Shown one piece after another: positions 1-10,311 of a stretch of DNA of 64,000 bases; position 1 is the first letter of the stretch; every line of letters begins with the position of its first letter. A program made the position numbers and the translations under genes. The stretch comes from Cryptomeria japonica. Taxonomy: Eukaryota > Streptophyta > Pinopsida > Cupressales > Cupressaceae. Under the pieces are notes generated by a model. That model saw nothing but the letters and a program-made list of their open reading frames with translations, searched no databases and was not told the DNA's origin. Where the stretch lies: the NCBI RefSeq assembly GCF_030272615.1, contig NC_081414.1, forward strand, positions 333,607,427-333,671,426, written 5' to 3'.

Positions 1-770
1 CTGATGGAGTTACTCACATGGTCCCATACTCAATCTTTTTGTCACACTTGTATGTGTGATATTTCAGTTATACATCATTGCTCTTTTGCCTTGAGATGAA
101 TATTTGGCATAGCACTTTTTTTTTTTTTGCCTTGACTTTTAAGTAATGAAACCTACTTGGGTGTGACAATTACAGCGGCGCTGAAGTAGAATTTTAGATT
201 TTTCACTAGTCATATGATCAACTAGGTGTCTAGAATTAATTAGAGATTTTTTTAATGTGTTTGAGATATAGCAATTGATAGATTTTGAGTTAACACGTCT
301 CAAATAGTGAAATCACTACCCAACCATAAGTAAAGCACCATCATAGGGTAATGTTAAAAATGAATGATCTTATGACCTCAAGGACTTCATGTCTGAATAT
401 CTAAGAAAGGAGACAACCCTTATTTGCCTTGAATGCAAACAAATAATAAACTTGGATAGTTGCCTTGTTTTATTGATGCTGCTATATGCAAATGCAGGAA
501 TTTTTTGAATGTGATGCAGTGCTTTGAATACAATGATATGCAGTGCAAAAAGCAAATGCTAACTAACCCAGCCCTTAGATATGATATCATTTAAGGTGCA
601 TGTTGTTCATAGGGTTAGGGAGTTTTGTGTAGGTAGTTCATTGGTCCAGCATAAAGATGGCTTTCCAAGAAGGACTCAGCTAAGTGTACATGTCCAACAT
701 CTCCAATGTTGATTTCCTTAGTTTTTTTTGGATTTTGTTATGAAACTAGGGTAAATTCTTATGCAAAGGA
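1..770. other. unassigned AT-rich sequence
   Basis: I see no supported gene here. The stretch is AT-rich, with a poly-T run near 116-128 and only short chance ORFs. It lies downstream (in the minus sense) of the GYP-A Gag-like ORF, so it may be the 3' untranslated part of that element or the flanking DNA. I found no copy of the GYP-A LTR start (TGTAATACCC) in it. Confidence 0.4.
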
Positions 771-2407
771 TCAGATAAGGGGAATGGAAGGATGAAAAAG
801 AGGTGCTGGGTAATGGACCAAATGTTGAAAGTTTGGTGCATGAGCGAATGGAAACATTTGTGGGATCACCATTGGCACACATCTTGAGGGATGGTGGATT
901 GATGGAGGAAAAGTGGATCTCAAATTTTGAGATTTGGATGGAGGAACAACCAGGGATTTTGGGGCATAAAGATCCAAAATGGATGAAGGAGGTGATGGAG
1001 AAATAGATTTGGAAGGTTTGGATGGAGGAACAAAAATCTTGGCTATTGATTTGGATTTTTCTTTAGAATATTGTGCTTCAAGGAGACGCTTAGGGATCCA
1101 CATGGTTTTTGATTTTTCATGCTTTTGTAGTTTCTTGGAATGCATTTCTTCTACACGTGCCTTAGGAACCCATATAGCTTTTGATTTTGCTTTCTTTTTC
1201 TCAGTGATCCTTTGTGTCCTTCTAGATGGATGGAAGGTATGTGAAAATGTACGCCTTTGTTGATCTTGCACAATGAATGGATGAATATAGGGTCCTAAAA
1301 TGCATGGAAGAGGTGAAGGGGAAGGTGTATACCTGGATTTTGGTTTAGTAGGGATGACACCATCTTGAGGAATGTCACTGAGGCCATGACCCTTAATATT
1401 TTTTTTAACATGAATGGGTTCTTGCGTGTGAAGGTCTACCCCTATACGTTTATAAATATTTTGACTTTTAGGATCATGAGAGGGCTTTGTAGGCATGATG
1501 GATCCTTGAGGTGAACGTGGAGGATTATGACAAGGAGATGAAGGTATACTTTGATCTTGACATGGAAGAGGACCATTGGATAGAGTATTTGACTCTTCAT
1601 TTTGAATAGGATCATTTGAAAAGGTAGAAGAGGCATCATGATCTTTCTTAGGAAGTATGATTTTCTCTTGAGATGGAAGGGGATCATCTTGGAAGAAATG
1701 GAAAGTTATAATGGGATCCTCATGGGATTCTAGGGAGATAAGATCTTTTTCAACCATTGGATGTGCTGGCCCTTGAGATAGCCCTTGAGGGTCAACGTGA
1801 AAAGTTTCATCATTAGGTTCATTATTTGAGGGATATGATATGGACTATTGTTGAGAAGCCTTAGGAGATAAAAACATCATGGAAGAGATGTAGGCTACAT
1901 GTGGGCCATTGCTAGACACAGGTTCATCATTTTGGTTATGCTTGGTAATGACATCTAGTTTCTCCTTAGGTGAATTTTTAGAATCTTCAATTTCAATAAC
2001 ACCCTCATCAAGGAGGTCTTGAATTTTATGTTTGTTATGCCTATGGTATGCACAGTATTTACTCAAAATTTCACATCCCCATGTGGTCTTTTTAGGTAAT
2101 ATGATAAGATTGTTCTTAAGAAGCTCTTCCAAAGCTAACTCAATAGATTGCCCCAAAGGTGTAAACTATCTATCTAGGAAATAGATGTCTTTTTGTCTTG
2201 GTGAAGGTGTCTTGTGATCTTGTATGAGATTTAGCTTTTGATTTTGAATTACTTTATGTTCCATCTTATGTAATTGTTTTAGCATTTCTTGAAGTCTAGT
2301 GTGTCATATATTTCTCTCTTGAGATCTTGAATTTTTTGAGCTAAGGTAGCCATGGGCTTCTTACTTTTATCAGAATTTTTAGAAGAGCATCTGGTTTGAA
2401 TAGGCAT
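771..2407 (-). pseudogene. Gag-like ORF of GYP-A lacking a capsid core
   Basis: The likely start is the ATG at 2407. It opens with about 45 codons holding a short Lys/Glu-rich helix, then a frameshift leads into the frame running from about 2240 to 771, with stops near 2180 and 1843. Around 2030-2060 there is a C-x-Y-H-x4-K-H knuckle-like motif preceded by a PLGQSIE segment; both match the Gag C-terminal region of GYP-D (59300-59420). The usual capsid helices seen in GYP-B and GYP-D (LGGLALEWF type) are absent. The C-terminal 328 residues are Pro/Ser/Lys-rich, with two copies of a K-S-K-x2-W-[VI]-P-K motif separated by about 22 residues. I do not recognise the C-terminal part. It could be a Gag-derived nucleic-acid-binding protein. 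Confidence 0.5.
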
Positions 2408-2686
2408 TTATAACTGATGTGACCTAGAGCTATATGTGATGCAGAAGTCAAGATCAAATTTGGAGCTAGTTGTTCGTTTAATGTATCAATTGAGAGAAGC
2501 AACTAAGATTTAGTCTGGTTTCAGGAAAGATCTATCCTGTGTAAGACGTGATCTCAGTTACCTAGTTTGATTTAAGAGAAGTGACTAAGATTCAGTTTGG
2601 TTTCAGGAATGATCTATCTTGTGTAAGACATTTTATTTAAGTAACTTAAGTTTGATAAATGGTTGATTGAACTAGCTGAAGGATGA

Positions 2687-3215
2687 TCGACAAAATCGTG
2701 CAACACAACGACAAAAGTGCATTTTTTAGATTTGTTTATGCTCAGAATGATGATAACCAATTTTATACTCATTGTAGATTGTTTTAGGCAAGTTTGACTA
2801 TTCTGGATTGACAAAATCAGAGATTCATATGACAGGTTTTATAGGACCAGATGACATTTTAATAGCTTCAAGATGATGAAAACAAAATTTCATACGAGTT
2901 GTTGCCTATGTTCGCACGACAGATGGGTATACCTCAGACGACAAACTGATGAATGTGATTTTTTTTTGTACGACATAGGACTAGAGATTAGACGATAATT
3001 CCCTAAGCAGGATGACAATTTATCAGATTTTGTACGATAGAGAATAAGGACCCAAACGACAAACTATAAGACCTGATGAAATTTTGTACGACAACAGTTA
3101 TGTAGCAGGATGATAAATCAGAAGATTCATACAACAGTTTACTGGATAGAGACAAAATTCTGACAGACAATGACTAACGACAACCAGTTTTGAGATGGAC
3201 TTAGTTTTTGACAAC
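2687..3215. repeat. phased ACGAC-word array in the GYP-A leader
   Basis: The word ACGAC (variants GTACGA, ATGAC, ACGAT) recurs with spacing mostly 20-22 bp. Positions of the central G include 2689, 2710, 2752, 2831, 2853, 2875, 2896, 2918 and 2940, then 2972, 2994, 3014, 3036, 3058, 3090, 3112 and 3133. Two gaps are 32 bp. The spacers are unrelated to each other, so this is not an ordinary tandem duplication. It lies between the shared leader module and the Gag-like ORF. Confidence 0.65.
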
Positions 3216-3222
3216 TGATGTA

Positions 3223-3330
3223 GACTAGTTTGTGACACAGACAATGTTTTGACTAAGATAGACTAGTTTTTGACACGGACAGAGTTTTGACTAAGATAGA
3301 CTAGTTTTTGACACAGACAAAGTTTTGACC
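3223..3330. repeat. 38-bp tandem repeat, about 2.8 copies
   Basis: Units start at 3223, 3261 and 3299, each opening GACTAGTTT and containing TTGACAC(A/G)GACA. They differ by only a few substitutions, so this is a recent local duplication. It sits next to the phased ACGAC array. Confidence 0.85.
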
Positions 3331-3439
3331 ACTGAGTTGTTTATTGTTTTCTCTAGTTTTTGGTATTTCAATTTCAGTTTCAGAGATGAAAACACAATAA
3401 ATACACAATATGTATAATGACTTCAATCACAGCACGCTA

Positions 3440-3990
3440 ACTCTATGGAAATTGGTGAGAGAAGAAAACATTTGCTTGCAGACTCAGGTACACAACCAAT
3501 AGCTAATCAGAATACAACCTCTAAGTCTCACGCAATGGATTCTCAATGTCGTATTAGCTGACTCCAAATGCTAATGGAGGCACAAAATGGAAAGTATCTT
3601 GGGAGAGTTACTATCTCTCTTGCACAAAGATTATCCCCCCTTTCGAAGGTGAACCGGGTAGCTTCTAATCTTAATTGGAACTAGTAAGGGATCCGTTCAG
3701 CGCGTTCGGGTATAAACTCAATTAAGAGGTCTCCCAGCCTTGAAAACCAAGGTTGATATACCAGAAGGTACGGAGGAGAGCTATTCCCGAGCACTGTCGT
3801 TGACTTGATTTTCATCAAATCATGTTTATTTTATAGTGGGTTGGAGTACTTGGTGTTAGTTGTTCCCACTTGGCTCGTTCCCCTCTCACCGACCTTAATA
3901 TCTTTGGCCTTATAGGCTCCTCAGGAGGGCAAGCCCGCTAAAGGTACACAAATCTCAAACTTAGAAAAAGCCTCAAGGGTCTGTATTTCT
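3440..3990 (-). other. leader module shared by GYP-A and GYP-D
   Basis: This block resembles 62340-62900. The shared landmarks, in the same order, are TGGGTTGGA, ACTTGG, TTCCCACTT, CGTTCCCCTC and GGGAGGGCA or its near match, followed by ACTAAAGG. Both copies lie between two word arrays in the leader of a minus-strand gypsy element. No reading frame is conserved, so a structural or regulatory RNA role, or simple shared ancestry, is likely. Confidence 0.55.
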
Positions 3991-4344
3991 GATTGTCTAT
4001 GCAGACAAGAACATACTCTCCTACCTCTCAAAACTTTCTTAAAACATGAAAGACAGATTTGTTATTAACCATATAGCAATTTAGGTGCCTAAAAATGAAT
4101 TTAAAGAATACACAATGTTTACTTGAATCTCCTCAGGCAACCTGCAAAGACAACAAATCAGTAGTCATATTGTCTTTGTTTGACAAGCATATTCTTAGAC
4201 AAGTGTTCTGCAAAAACTGATTAGGCTATGAAAATTACTCAGACAGACAAACAACAAGCCAGGGTCAGTGTTAGTATGATAAAAATTGAATAAGAAAACT
4301 TGAAGAATGAAATCTACTTTTAACCCAAAACACAGAATACCATA

Positions 4345-4445
4345 CAAAAATTCTCACCAAGTCGTACAATAATTTGTACGAGATCGTAGGATACTTGAAT
4401 TTTGTCATTTGACACTGTGGGAAAACTCGTACGATATTTCGCAGT
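4345..4445. repeat. short CGTACGA-word cluster near the GYP-A primer site
   Basis: TCGTACAA, TTGTACGA, ATCGTAGG and TCGTACGA occur within about 90 bp. The words match the GTACGAC array at 2687-3215. Position, next to the primer binding site, parallels the GYP-D array at 63683-63928. Confidence 0.5.
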
Positions 4446-4529
4446 AATTGTAAGGACAAAAATCCAAAAAAAAAAAAATCTGAAAAATAAGAAAAAGTTA
4501 GTCTTAGAGGCTGAAAGATGTAGTCTTCT

Positions 4530-4547
4530 GCCCTAGGGTGGGCGCTA
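4530..4547 (-). other. primer binding site of GYP-A
   Basis: On the minus strand this reads TAGCGCCCACCCTAGGGC. It resembles the GYP-D site TGGTGCCCACCGTGGGGG and lies four bases inside the LTR end. The tRNA species is not assigned. Confidence 0.6.
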
Positions 4548-4551
4548 GAAA

Positions 4552-5757
4552 TGTGTCTATGAAAAGTGGAATAAGTATCTATAAGCTATAAAACACAACA
4601 CTTCAATTAAGTCATTACATGTATGGTTAGACAAATATAAGCATGAATAATAAAACCATAACAAATCGACCAATTGCCTTCTAAAAGATGGGAGTATAGA
4701 CTTGCTCTCATATTTGTATAAGCAATACCAGTGACTAGACTACACCAAGACGAAGGATTTAATCTATATGAGCATGATATTAAGCTAAATGGATGCAAGA
4801 TTATACTAGATTGATGAATAGTAAGCTATATGAATTCAAGCAATCATAATTGAACTAAATATGCAAAAAAAAAATCTAAGATGCAATAATCTCAAAAAAG
4901 CAAGCACAATATCTTCAATGACTCCAGAGCAAAAACTGTATAATAACAATAAATCTCCAGGGTGTTTTGAATGAGAGATGAAGGCTAAATTTATAGAGAA
5001 TCACAAGAGAGACCAACGGTCAAGATCGATTAGCAATGAGCGGTTGAGATTATTCAAGAAAAAGCACAATTTTGGATAATTGAAATAATTGAGAGATCGG
5101 ATTCAGTTAGTCTTGAGATAGATTCCAATTATAGTTTTATTGAAATGCATTTAGATTATAAGTTTGCATTGGAGACAAAATTCAATTAATTCCATGCACT
5201 TGAGATAAAAATAAGTAATTACATGCATATTTCTTTGATTTATTCAAGAAAAAGGGCTTTTCAATGCAACTGAACTTCTTTTCTCAAAAGCTTTGAGTTC
5301 CAATTTTAGAGAATGATTAAATTCATTTAATTGCTTTTCTGATTTCAAGTTCTCAATTTAGAAGAAGAAATAATATCTCAAGTTTGATTTCTCTTTCAAT
5401 TCAATTCTTTTATTTTATTTTCAATTTAACTCTTGATTTGCATATTGATTCCTCTTTTATGATAATTTAATTCCTTTTTTATGATTAAATGGCAAATTTA
5501 TTAATTAATTAAATATTGTAGGATATTTAATAAATTAAATAGGATAATTGATCAAAATAATTTTCTTGGAATGATTTAATTAATTAAATAAATATTTAAT
5601 TAATATAGAATAATTCACTTGCCATGTGATATTTAATGAGTGAAGAATTAATTAATTGTGTGCTCAAAGTTGATTTAATTGCCTTTGGTTAGGGCCTTGG
5701 TGATGTTGTCGAGATTAGGGGTCCATGGTTTAGGGGACCATTTTTAGGGTATTACAA
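4552..5757 (-). mobile_element. 5' LTR of GYP-A
   Basis: About 1206 bp, starting TGTAATACCC at 5757 and ending GACACA at 4552 (minus sense). The U3 part (5400-5700) is very rich in TTAATTAA-type sequence. A TATA-like CTATAAATTTAG lies at 4996-4985. Its right edge abuts the COP-H LTR remnant, suggesting GYP-A inserted into that LTR. No second LTR is available for comparison. Confidence 0.6.
4985..4996 (-). promoter_or_regulatory. TATA-like box in GYP-A LTR
   Basis: Minus-strand CTATAAATTTAG, about 440 bp before the LTR end, in an alignment-like position with the TATA box of the GYP-D LTR (48121-48112). Confidence 0.4.
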
Positions 5758-5868
5758 GTTGCATTACTACATCACTATCAGTTGCAATACAACTCCATTA
5801 CTGGTTACAATTGACATCAATGACGACACTTATACCTAATTAATGCAATCTTCATGCAAATGCCAACA
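5758..5868 (-). mobile_element. truncated 3' LTR of COP-H
   Basis: Minus-sense start TGTTGGCATT directly follows the polypurine tract AAAGGGGGAGAT, exactly as in COP-1 (AAAGGGGGAGAT then TGTTGGTATT). Only about 111 bp remain before the GYP-A LTR begins. Confidence 0.75.
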
Positions 5869-5870
5869 AT

Positions 5871-6274
5871 CTCCCCCTTTGGAATTGATGGCCATACAAA
5901 TATCAGTACCCTTTGATTTTGATGATTGAGAGTAATGCACATAGACAGGTATAGGAATCCTAGTTTACTTTTTTCTATGTACTCTCCTTCAACTATGTCT
6001 CCAAGCCTTTAGCTGGTAACTGGCTACAGTTCTTCTCCCTATCAATCATAGATTTCTTCTCCCCATCAATCATACAATTCTTCTCCCCCTTTGACAACAA
6101 TGCCAAAGTGAAAGTAAAACATTCAATGTCAAACTTCATTGTTCTGTAACTAGTTGCACCCCCTGTGGAGTAGCTTCACTCTACACCAATCTTGCTTCAA
6201 GATCTTCAATAAGCTCCGAGACTGATGTCTTCCACATTGGTTTAATTGACCTCATGTAGGGGCACAACCCATAG
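5871..6274 (-). other. COP-H 3' untranslated region with polypurine boxes
   Basis: The terminal polypurine tract is at 5880-5871. A second box (AAAGGGGGAGAA sense) lies near 6093-6081, and weaker GGGGAGAA boxes lie near 6060 and 6035. COP-1 has the same arrangement at 14546-14819. The region is otherwise non-coding. Confidence 0.6.
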
Positions 6275-7666
6275 CTAACCTCTAAGATACTCAAAAGTAG
6301 CCTTAGGCAGAGGTTTAGTAAAGATATCCGCTAGCTTTTCCTTAGTAGATACATGCTCCAGTAACACATCTTTACTATGCACTTTCTCTCTCAAGAAATG
6401 ATATTTTAGCTCAATATGCTTGGTTCTAGCATGCAACACTGGGTTCTTTGAAATATTTATTGCACTGGTGTTATCACAAAAAATCCTTACCAGTTTTGTG
6501 ATCTTCAACTTAAAACCTTCTAGAATGTGTTTCAACGAGATTTCCTGGGTACAATTCATATATGTTGCAACATATTCAGCTTCAACAGTGGACTGTGATA
6601 TACAACTTTGCTTCTTGCTTCTCCAAGATACAAACCTTCCTCCAAGAAAGAATGCACCTCTGATTGTACTCTTCCTATCATCAACATTTCCTGCCCAGTC
6701 TACATCTGTATAAACTTTCAAATCAAACTTACCTGCATATGGATACCATAATCCGTAATCAATAGTACCTTTCAAATATATGAATATCCTTTTAGTTGCT
6801 ACCATGTGTGTCTCCTTCGAGTTCTTCTGAAATCTAGCAACTAATCCAACTACATGAGAAATATCTGGTCTATTGTGAACAACATAATATAGTTTCCCTA
6901 TCATAGACTTGTACTCCTTTTCATCAATGAATGCGGGATCATCCTCCTTAGACAGTTTATAGCCTGTAACCATTGGTGTCCCAACTGGTTTACAGTCTTC
7001 CATTCCAAATGTCTTCAATACCTCTATCACATATTTGGACTGTGTGATAAAAATACTATTCTTCATCTATTGAATTTGCAAACCTATCAATAATTTTATC
7101 TCTCCTACCAGAGACATCTCAAATTCACTTTTCATCTCATTTGCATAGTCATCACTCATGTCATCATTACCTCCAAAAATAATATCATCCACAAACACCT
7201 CACTAACCAGTATCTTATCTCCTTCAGTCTTGAGATATATATTGTTGTCTTCACTGGTTCTTTGAAAACCTATCTTCACCGAGTGTGAATGTAGTCTTTC
7301 ATACCATTCTCTTGGTGCTTGCTTCAAACCGTATAGTGCCTTGTGTAGTTTGCACACCATATCCTTTGCATTGGTCAAAGCATAACCATCTGGTTGTTCA
7401 ATGTAGACTTCCTCTTCCAATATTCCATTTAGAAATGTTGACTTCACATCCATCTGATATACTTTGAATCCCCTATATTCTAGAAATGCAAGTAGAGTCT
7501 TAACACCTTCTAATCTAGCAACTGGTGCAAATGTCTTGCCATAGTCTTCACCTTCTTCCTGTGCATAACCTTTGCATACCAATCTGGCTTTGTTTATGAC
7601 TACTACTCCATCCTCGTTTAGTTTATTTCTAAATACCCATTTAGTACCTATTATATTTTTGTTCAC
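6275..7666 (-). pseudogene. COP-H reverse transcriptase and RNase H
   Basis: Two frames in register, 7666-7067 and 7066-6275, are separated by one stop. The first opens in the classic copia RT start (NIIGTKWVFRNKLNEDG) and includes YQMDVKSTFLNG, LYGLKQAPREWY and the catalytic FVDDIIFGG. The second holds the connection (GMEDCKPVGTPM) and RNase H with YTDVDWAGN, STVEAEYVA, FCDNTSAI and the terminal ADIFTKPLP signature. It copies element RNA into DNA in cytoplasmic particles. It is dead through this stop and the frameshifts upstream. Confidence 0.9.
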
Positions 7667-9192
7667 TGGGTCTGGGTACTAGGGCCCATGTATTATTTTT
7701 CTCAATCTGGTCAAGCTCTTCTTCCATAGCCTTCATCTAGTGATCATATCCAAAGGCTTGCTTTGATGTTCTAGGCTCAATAATGGAGATCATACAAGAA
7801 TTATCTCTTATTCTTCTTTTGGTTAACACTCCAACATCTTTATCTCCAATAATCTGATCAGGATTATGATTGAATCTAACATACCTTGGAATAACATGAT
7901 CATGATCCTCAGGCTCTTCTTCCTCACTATCTTCATCTTCTACAGAATCTACCTATTCTAGTTGAACTAGCACTACAACATTCATTTCACCAACTTCTGG
8001 CTTCACCAGTTTTGGCTCCAAAATCAAAATGTAAGTTTCATCTTCCTTCTTCTCCTCACTAGTTTCTCGTGTATCTCTTTTAACCAATATTTGGTTCATT
8101 GTGTAGACAGTTGTGCTGATAGATTCTCTCCAGAAAGTCTTCGCTACACCTCCTTGTATTAGCATAATTATAGCAACTTCAACAACTGACTGGTTGTTCC
8201 TCTCTGCAATACCATTTTGTTGTGGTGTCCTAGGTGAAGAAAGTGCCTCTTAATTCCATTGTCTTCATAGTATCTAGTGAATTCCTCTAAAGTAAATTCA
8301 CCACCTTGATCAGTTTTTAAGCACTTTATCTTCTTTCCACTTTCCTTTTCAGCTAAGGCCCTAAATGCCTTGAACTTGCTAAAAACTTATGTTTTGTCCA
8401 TGAAGAATGTGACCCACATCATTCTTGAGCAATCATCAGTGAATATCATAAAATACCGATCACCTTGAATACTCCTAGTTCTTATTGGTCGACAAAGGTC
8501 TGTATGAACCAGATCTAGCAAATGTTCTACAGAGAAAGATTTGCTCTTAAAAGTTGAGGATATCATCTTCCCTAACTGACATTCTTTATACAGAGCATTC
8601 ATTGGTTAGTCCAATTGAGGCAAACCTCTCACCAATTTGGACTTACTAACTTTGACAAAGTTATCAAAATTGACATGACAAAATCTTTGATGCCAAAGCC
8701 AACTATCATCTACTTTAGCAATTAAACAATTGTTGACTTTAGGATTTAGGTGAAACAAGTTACCTTTTATCTTCTTGCTGGTTGCAATCAGTTCACCTTT
8801 GCTCCCATAGATTTTGCACATTCCATTCTTGAATTCCAATGGATAACCTTTGTCATTGAGTTGAGCAACACTCAAAAGATTGTGTTTCAATCCTTCAACC
8901 CAGTAGACATCATCTACACTGCTCTTTCCATTAAGAGAAATGGTTCCCTTTCCTTTTACCATGTAGGGTGAGTCATTTCCAAATCTAACAACACCTCCAT
9001 CAAATTCCTTCAAAGTAAGAAACTTACTTTGATCACCGGTCATGTGGTGTGAACAACCACTATTTATAATCCAATCATCATAACTATCCATACGAGATAC
9101 TAATGCCTTCTGATATGATGTCTCCTCTATAATGGAAACAAAGACAATGTCCTCATTTTCATCTCCCTCAAATTCCTCATCTGTAATTCCTC
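7667..9192 (-). pseudogene. COP-H protease and integrase
   Basis: The minus strand begins inside the protease region (INSGCSHHMTG, so the active-site Asp of the usual D-S-G is Asn here), followed by the GAG_pre-integrase segment with the H-x3-H of the integrase zinc finger (WLWHQRFCHV) and the CKECQLGK pair. The core has HTDLCRPI and FTDDCSRMMWVTFF. Several frames are needed (9192-8606, 8602-8387, then a shifted frame 8165-7953), so the gene is broken. The 5' end is cut exactly where the COP-1 LTR starts. Confidence 0.85.
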
Positions 9193-10254
9193 TGTTGGTA
9201 TTTTGGTATGGTTTTGTCATTGATGTCAACACCTACTAAATACACCTACTTTGGAGATCCAGCAACATTCACCGGCAAACAGTAAACTGTGCAATAGTTA
9301 CCGGTATATGATTAACCGACAGGATACAATGTTCACCGGTACCTGGAATGACATGGAAGACACTTGGTAATGTCGAAGACATCATGTGGACACTTTATTT
9401 TGAAGTAATAATCACTGGTATATTATTATTTGCATATTTGCTCTTACCAGCAAATAGGTCCAGGTTATCTAGGGTTACACCAGCAGGTTTTCCAGATCAG
9501 TATGGCACGCTATGGAGATGATTTATTATTGTTGTAAATGCATTAAGCCGACATGTTCAATCAGTTATTGCATCGGATATTGTATTATTTGTAAAATGTT
9601 TTTATTGTAATATCTTGTAGAGCTGACCTACCTAAATTGGTCTTAGGGTATGGTATAAATGTAAGATCTTATTTGTAAGATCAAGTGTGGAATGCGAAAA
9701 ATATTTAAGAAAAGGTATATGTGAGATAAAGCAGAGGCATACACAAAGACATCATTTGAAGGTGAAATTAGGTTTTTGTAGAAGCATATCAGCATTACAC
9801 TAGTACTGAATCTAGCATATGAAGATGCTATTTTGTGCAGTACATTCTTATTGGATTTAACCATCCAACTGTAGTCAGTGTGACTCCCATTTGTGATTGA
9901 GCAGTGAGCTCTAGGCCATTGGCCTTTCTATATGTGTAGACCCCTTTTGTACACTTACTATCTGTAGTAGTATCATTTGATTGTGGGTAAGGTTTCCCAC
10001 CATGGTTTTTCCCCTTACAGGGTTTCCACGTACAAATATTGGTGTCATGTGTTGTGGATGACTTTGTGTTTATGTTTCATGCATTAATTCTTACCGGTAT
10101 AGCAATTTACTGTTAACACTATTTACCGGCATACTTAACAGATTTACCGGTATTAAGCATTAAGTTGGTTAATAAGTTTTTGGTTTGAATTTATTAGACA
10201 ACTAATTCACCCCCCCCCCCCCCCCCCCCCTCTCAGTTGTCTCTGGGACCTATA
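9193..10254 (+). mobile_element. 5' LTR of COP-1
   Basis: 1062 bp, TGTTGGTATT at the start, CCTATA at the end (CCTACA in the other copy). CCGGTA or near matches occur at 9271, 9300, 9315, 9335, 9414, 10093, 10125 and 10146. A poly-C tract (about 20 C) at 10210-10230 lies about 25 bp before the LTR end and is the most length-variable part between copies. Confidence 0.9.
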
Positions 10255-10256
10255 AT

Positions 10257-10268
10257 TAGTATCAGAGC
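10257..10268 (+). other. primer binding site of COP-1
   Basis: TAGTATCAGAGC, one base from the plant copia consensus TGGTATCAGAGC, complementary to the initiator methionine tRNA. It lies two bases after the LTR. Confidence 0.85.
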
Positions 10269-10311
10269 CTAGTCCTCTTTTTGCAAAAGTTTAACAACTT
10301 GAGGAGATCCA

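Larger units (their letters stand above)
771..5757 (-). mobile_element. GYP-A: Ty3/gypsy-type element, probably non-autonomous
   Basis: Read on the minus strand, the order is 5' LTR (5757-4552), primer binding site (about 4547-4530), a 2.1 kb leader with a phased word array, then a Gag-like ORF (2407-771). No protease, RT or integrase is visible before the left window edge. The LTR starts TGTAATACCC and ends in CA. The leader shares a module with GYP-D at 62340-62900, which places GYP-A in the same broad group. It has either lost pol or is a Gag-only non-autonomous derivative; the 3' LTR is not in the window. Confidence 0.6.

Noticed and set aside
150-190. Possible LTR boundary (TGTAATTGTCACACCC on the minus strand near 172)
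   Set aside because: It does not match the GYP-A LTR beyond the first six bases and no second copy was found.
803-1263. Plus-strand ORFs opposite the GYP-A Gag-like frame
   Set aside because: They mirror the Pro/Lys-rich minus-strand frame and show no motif.
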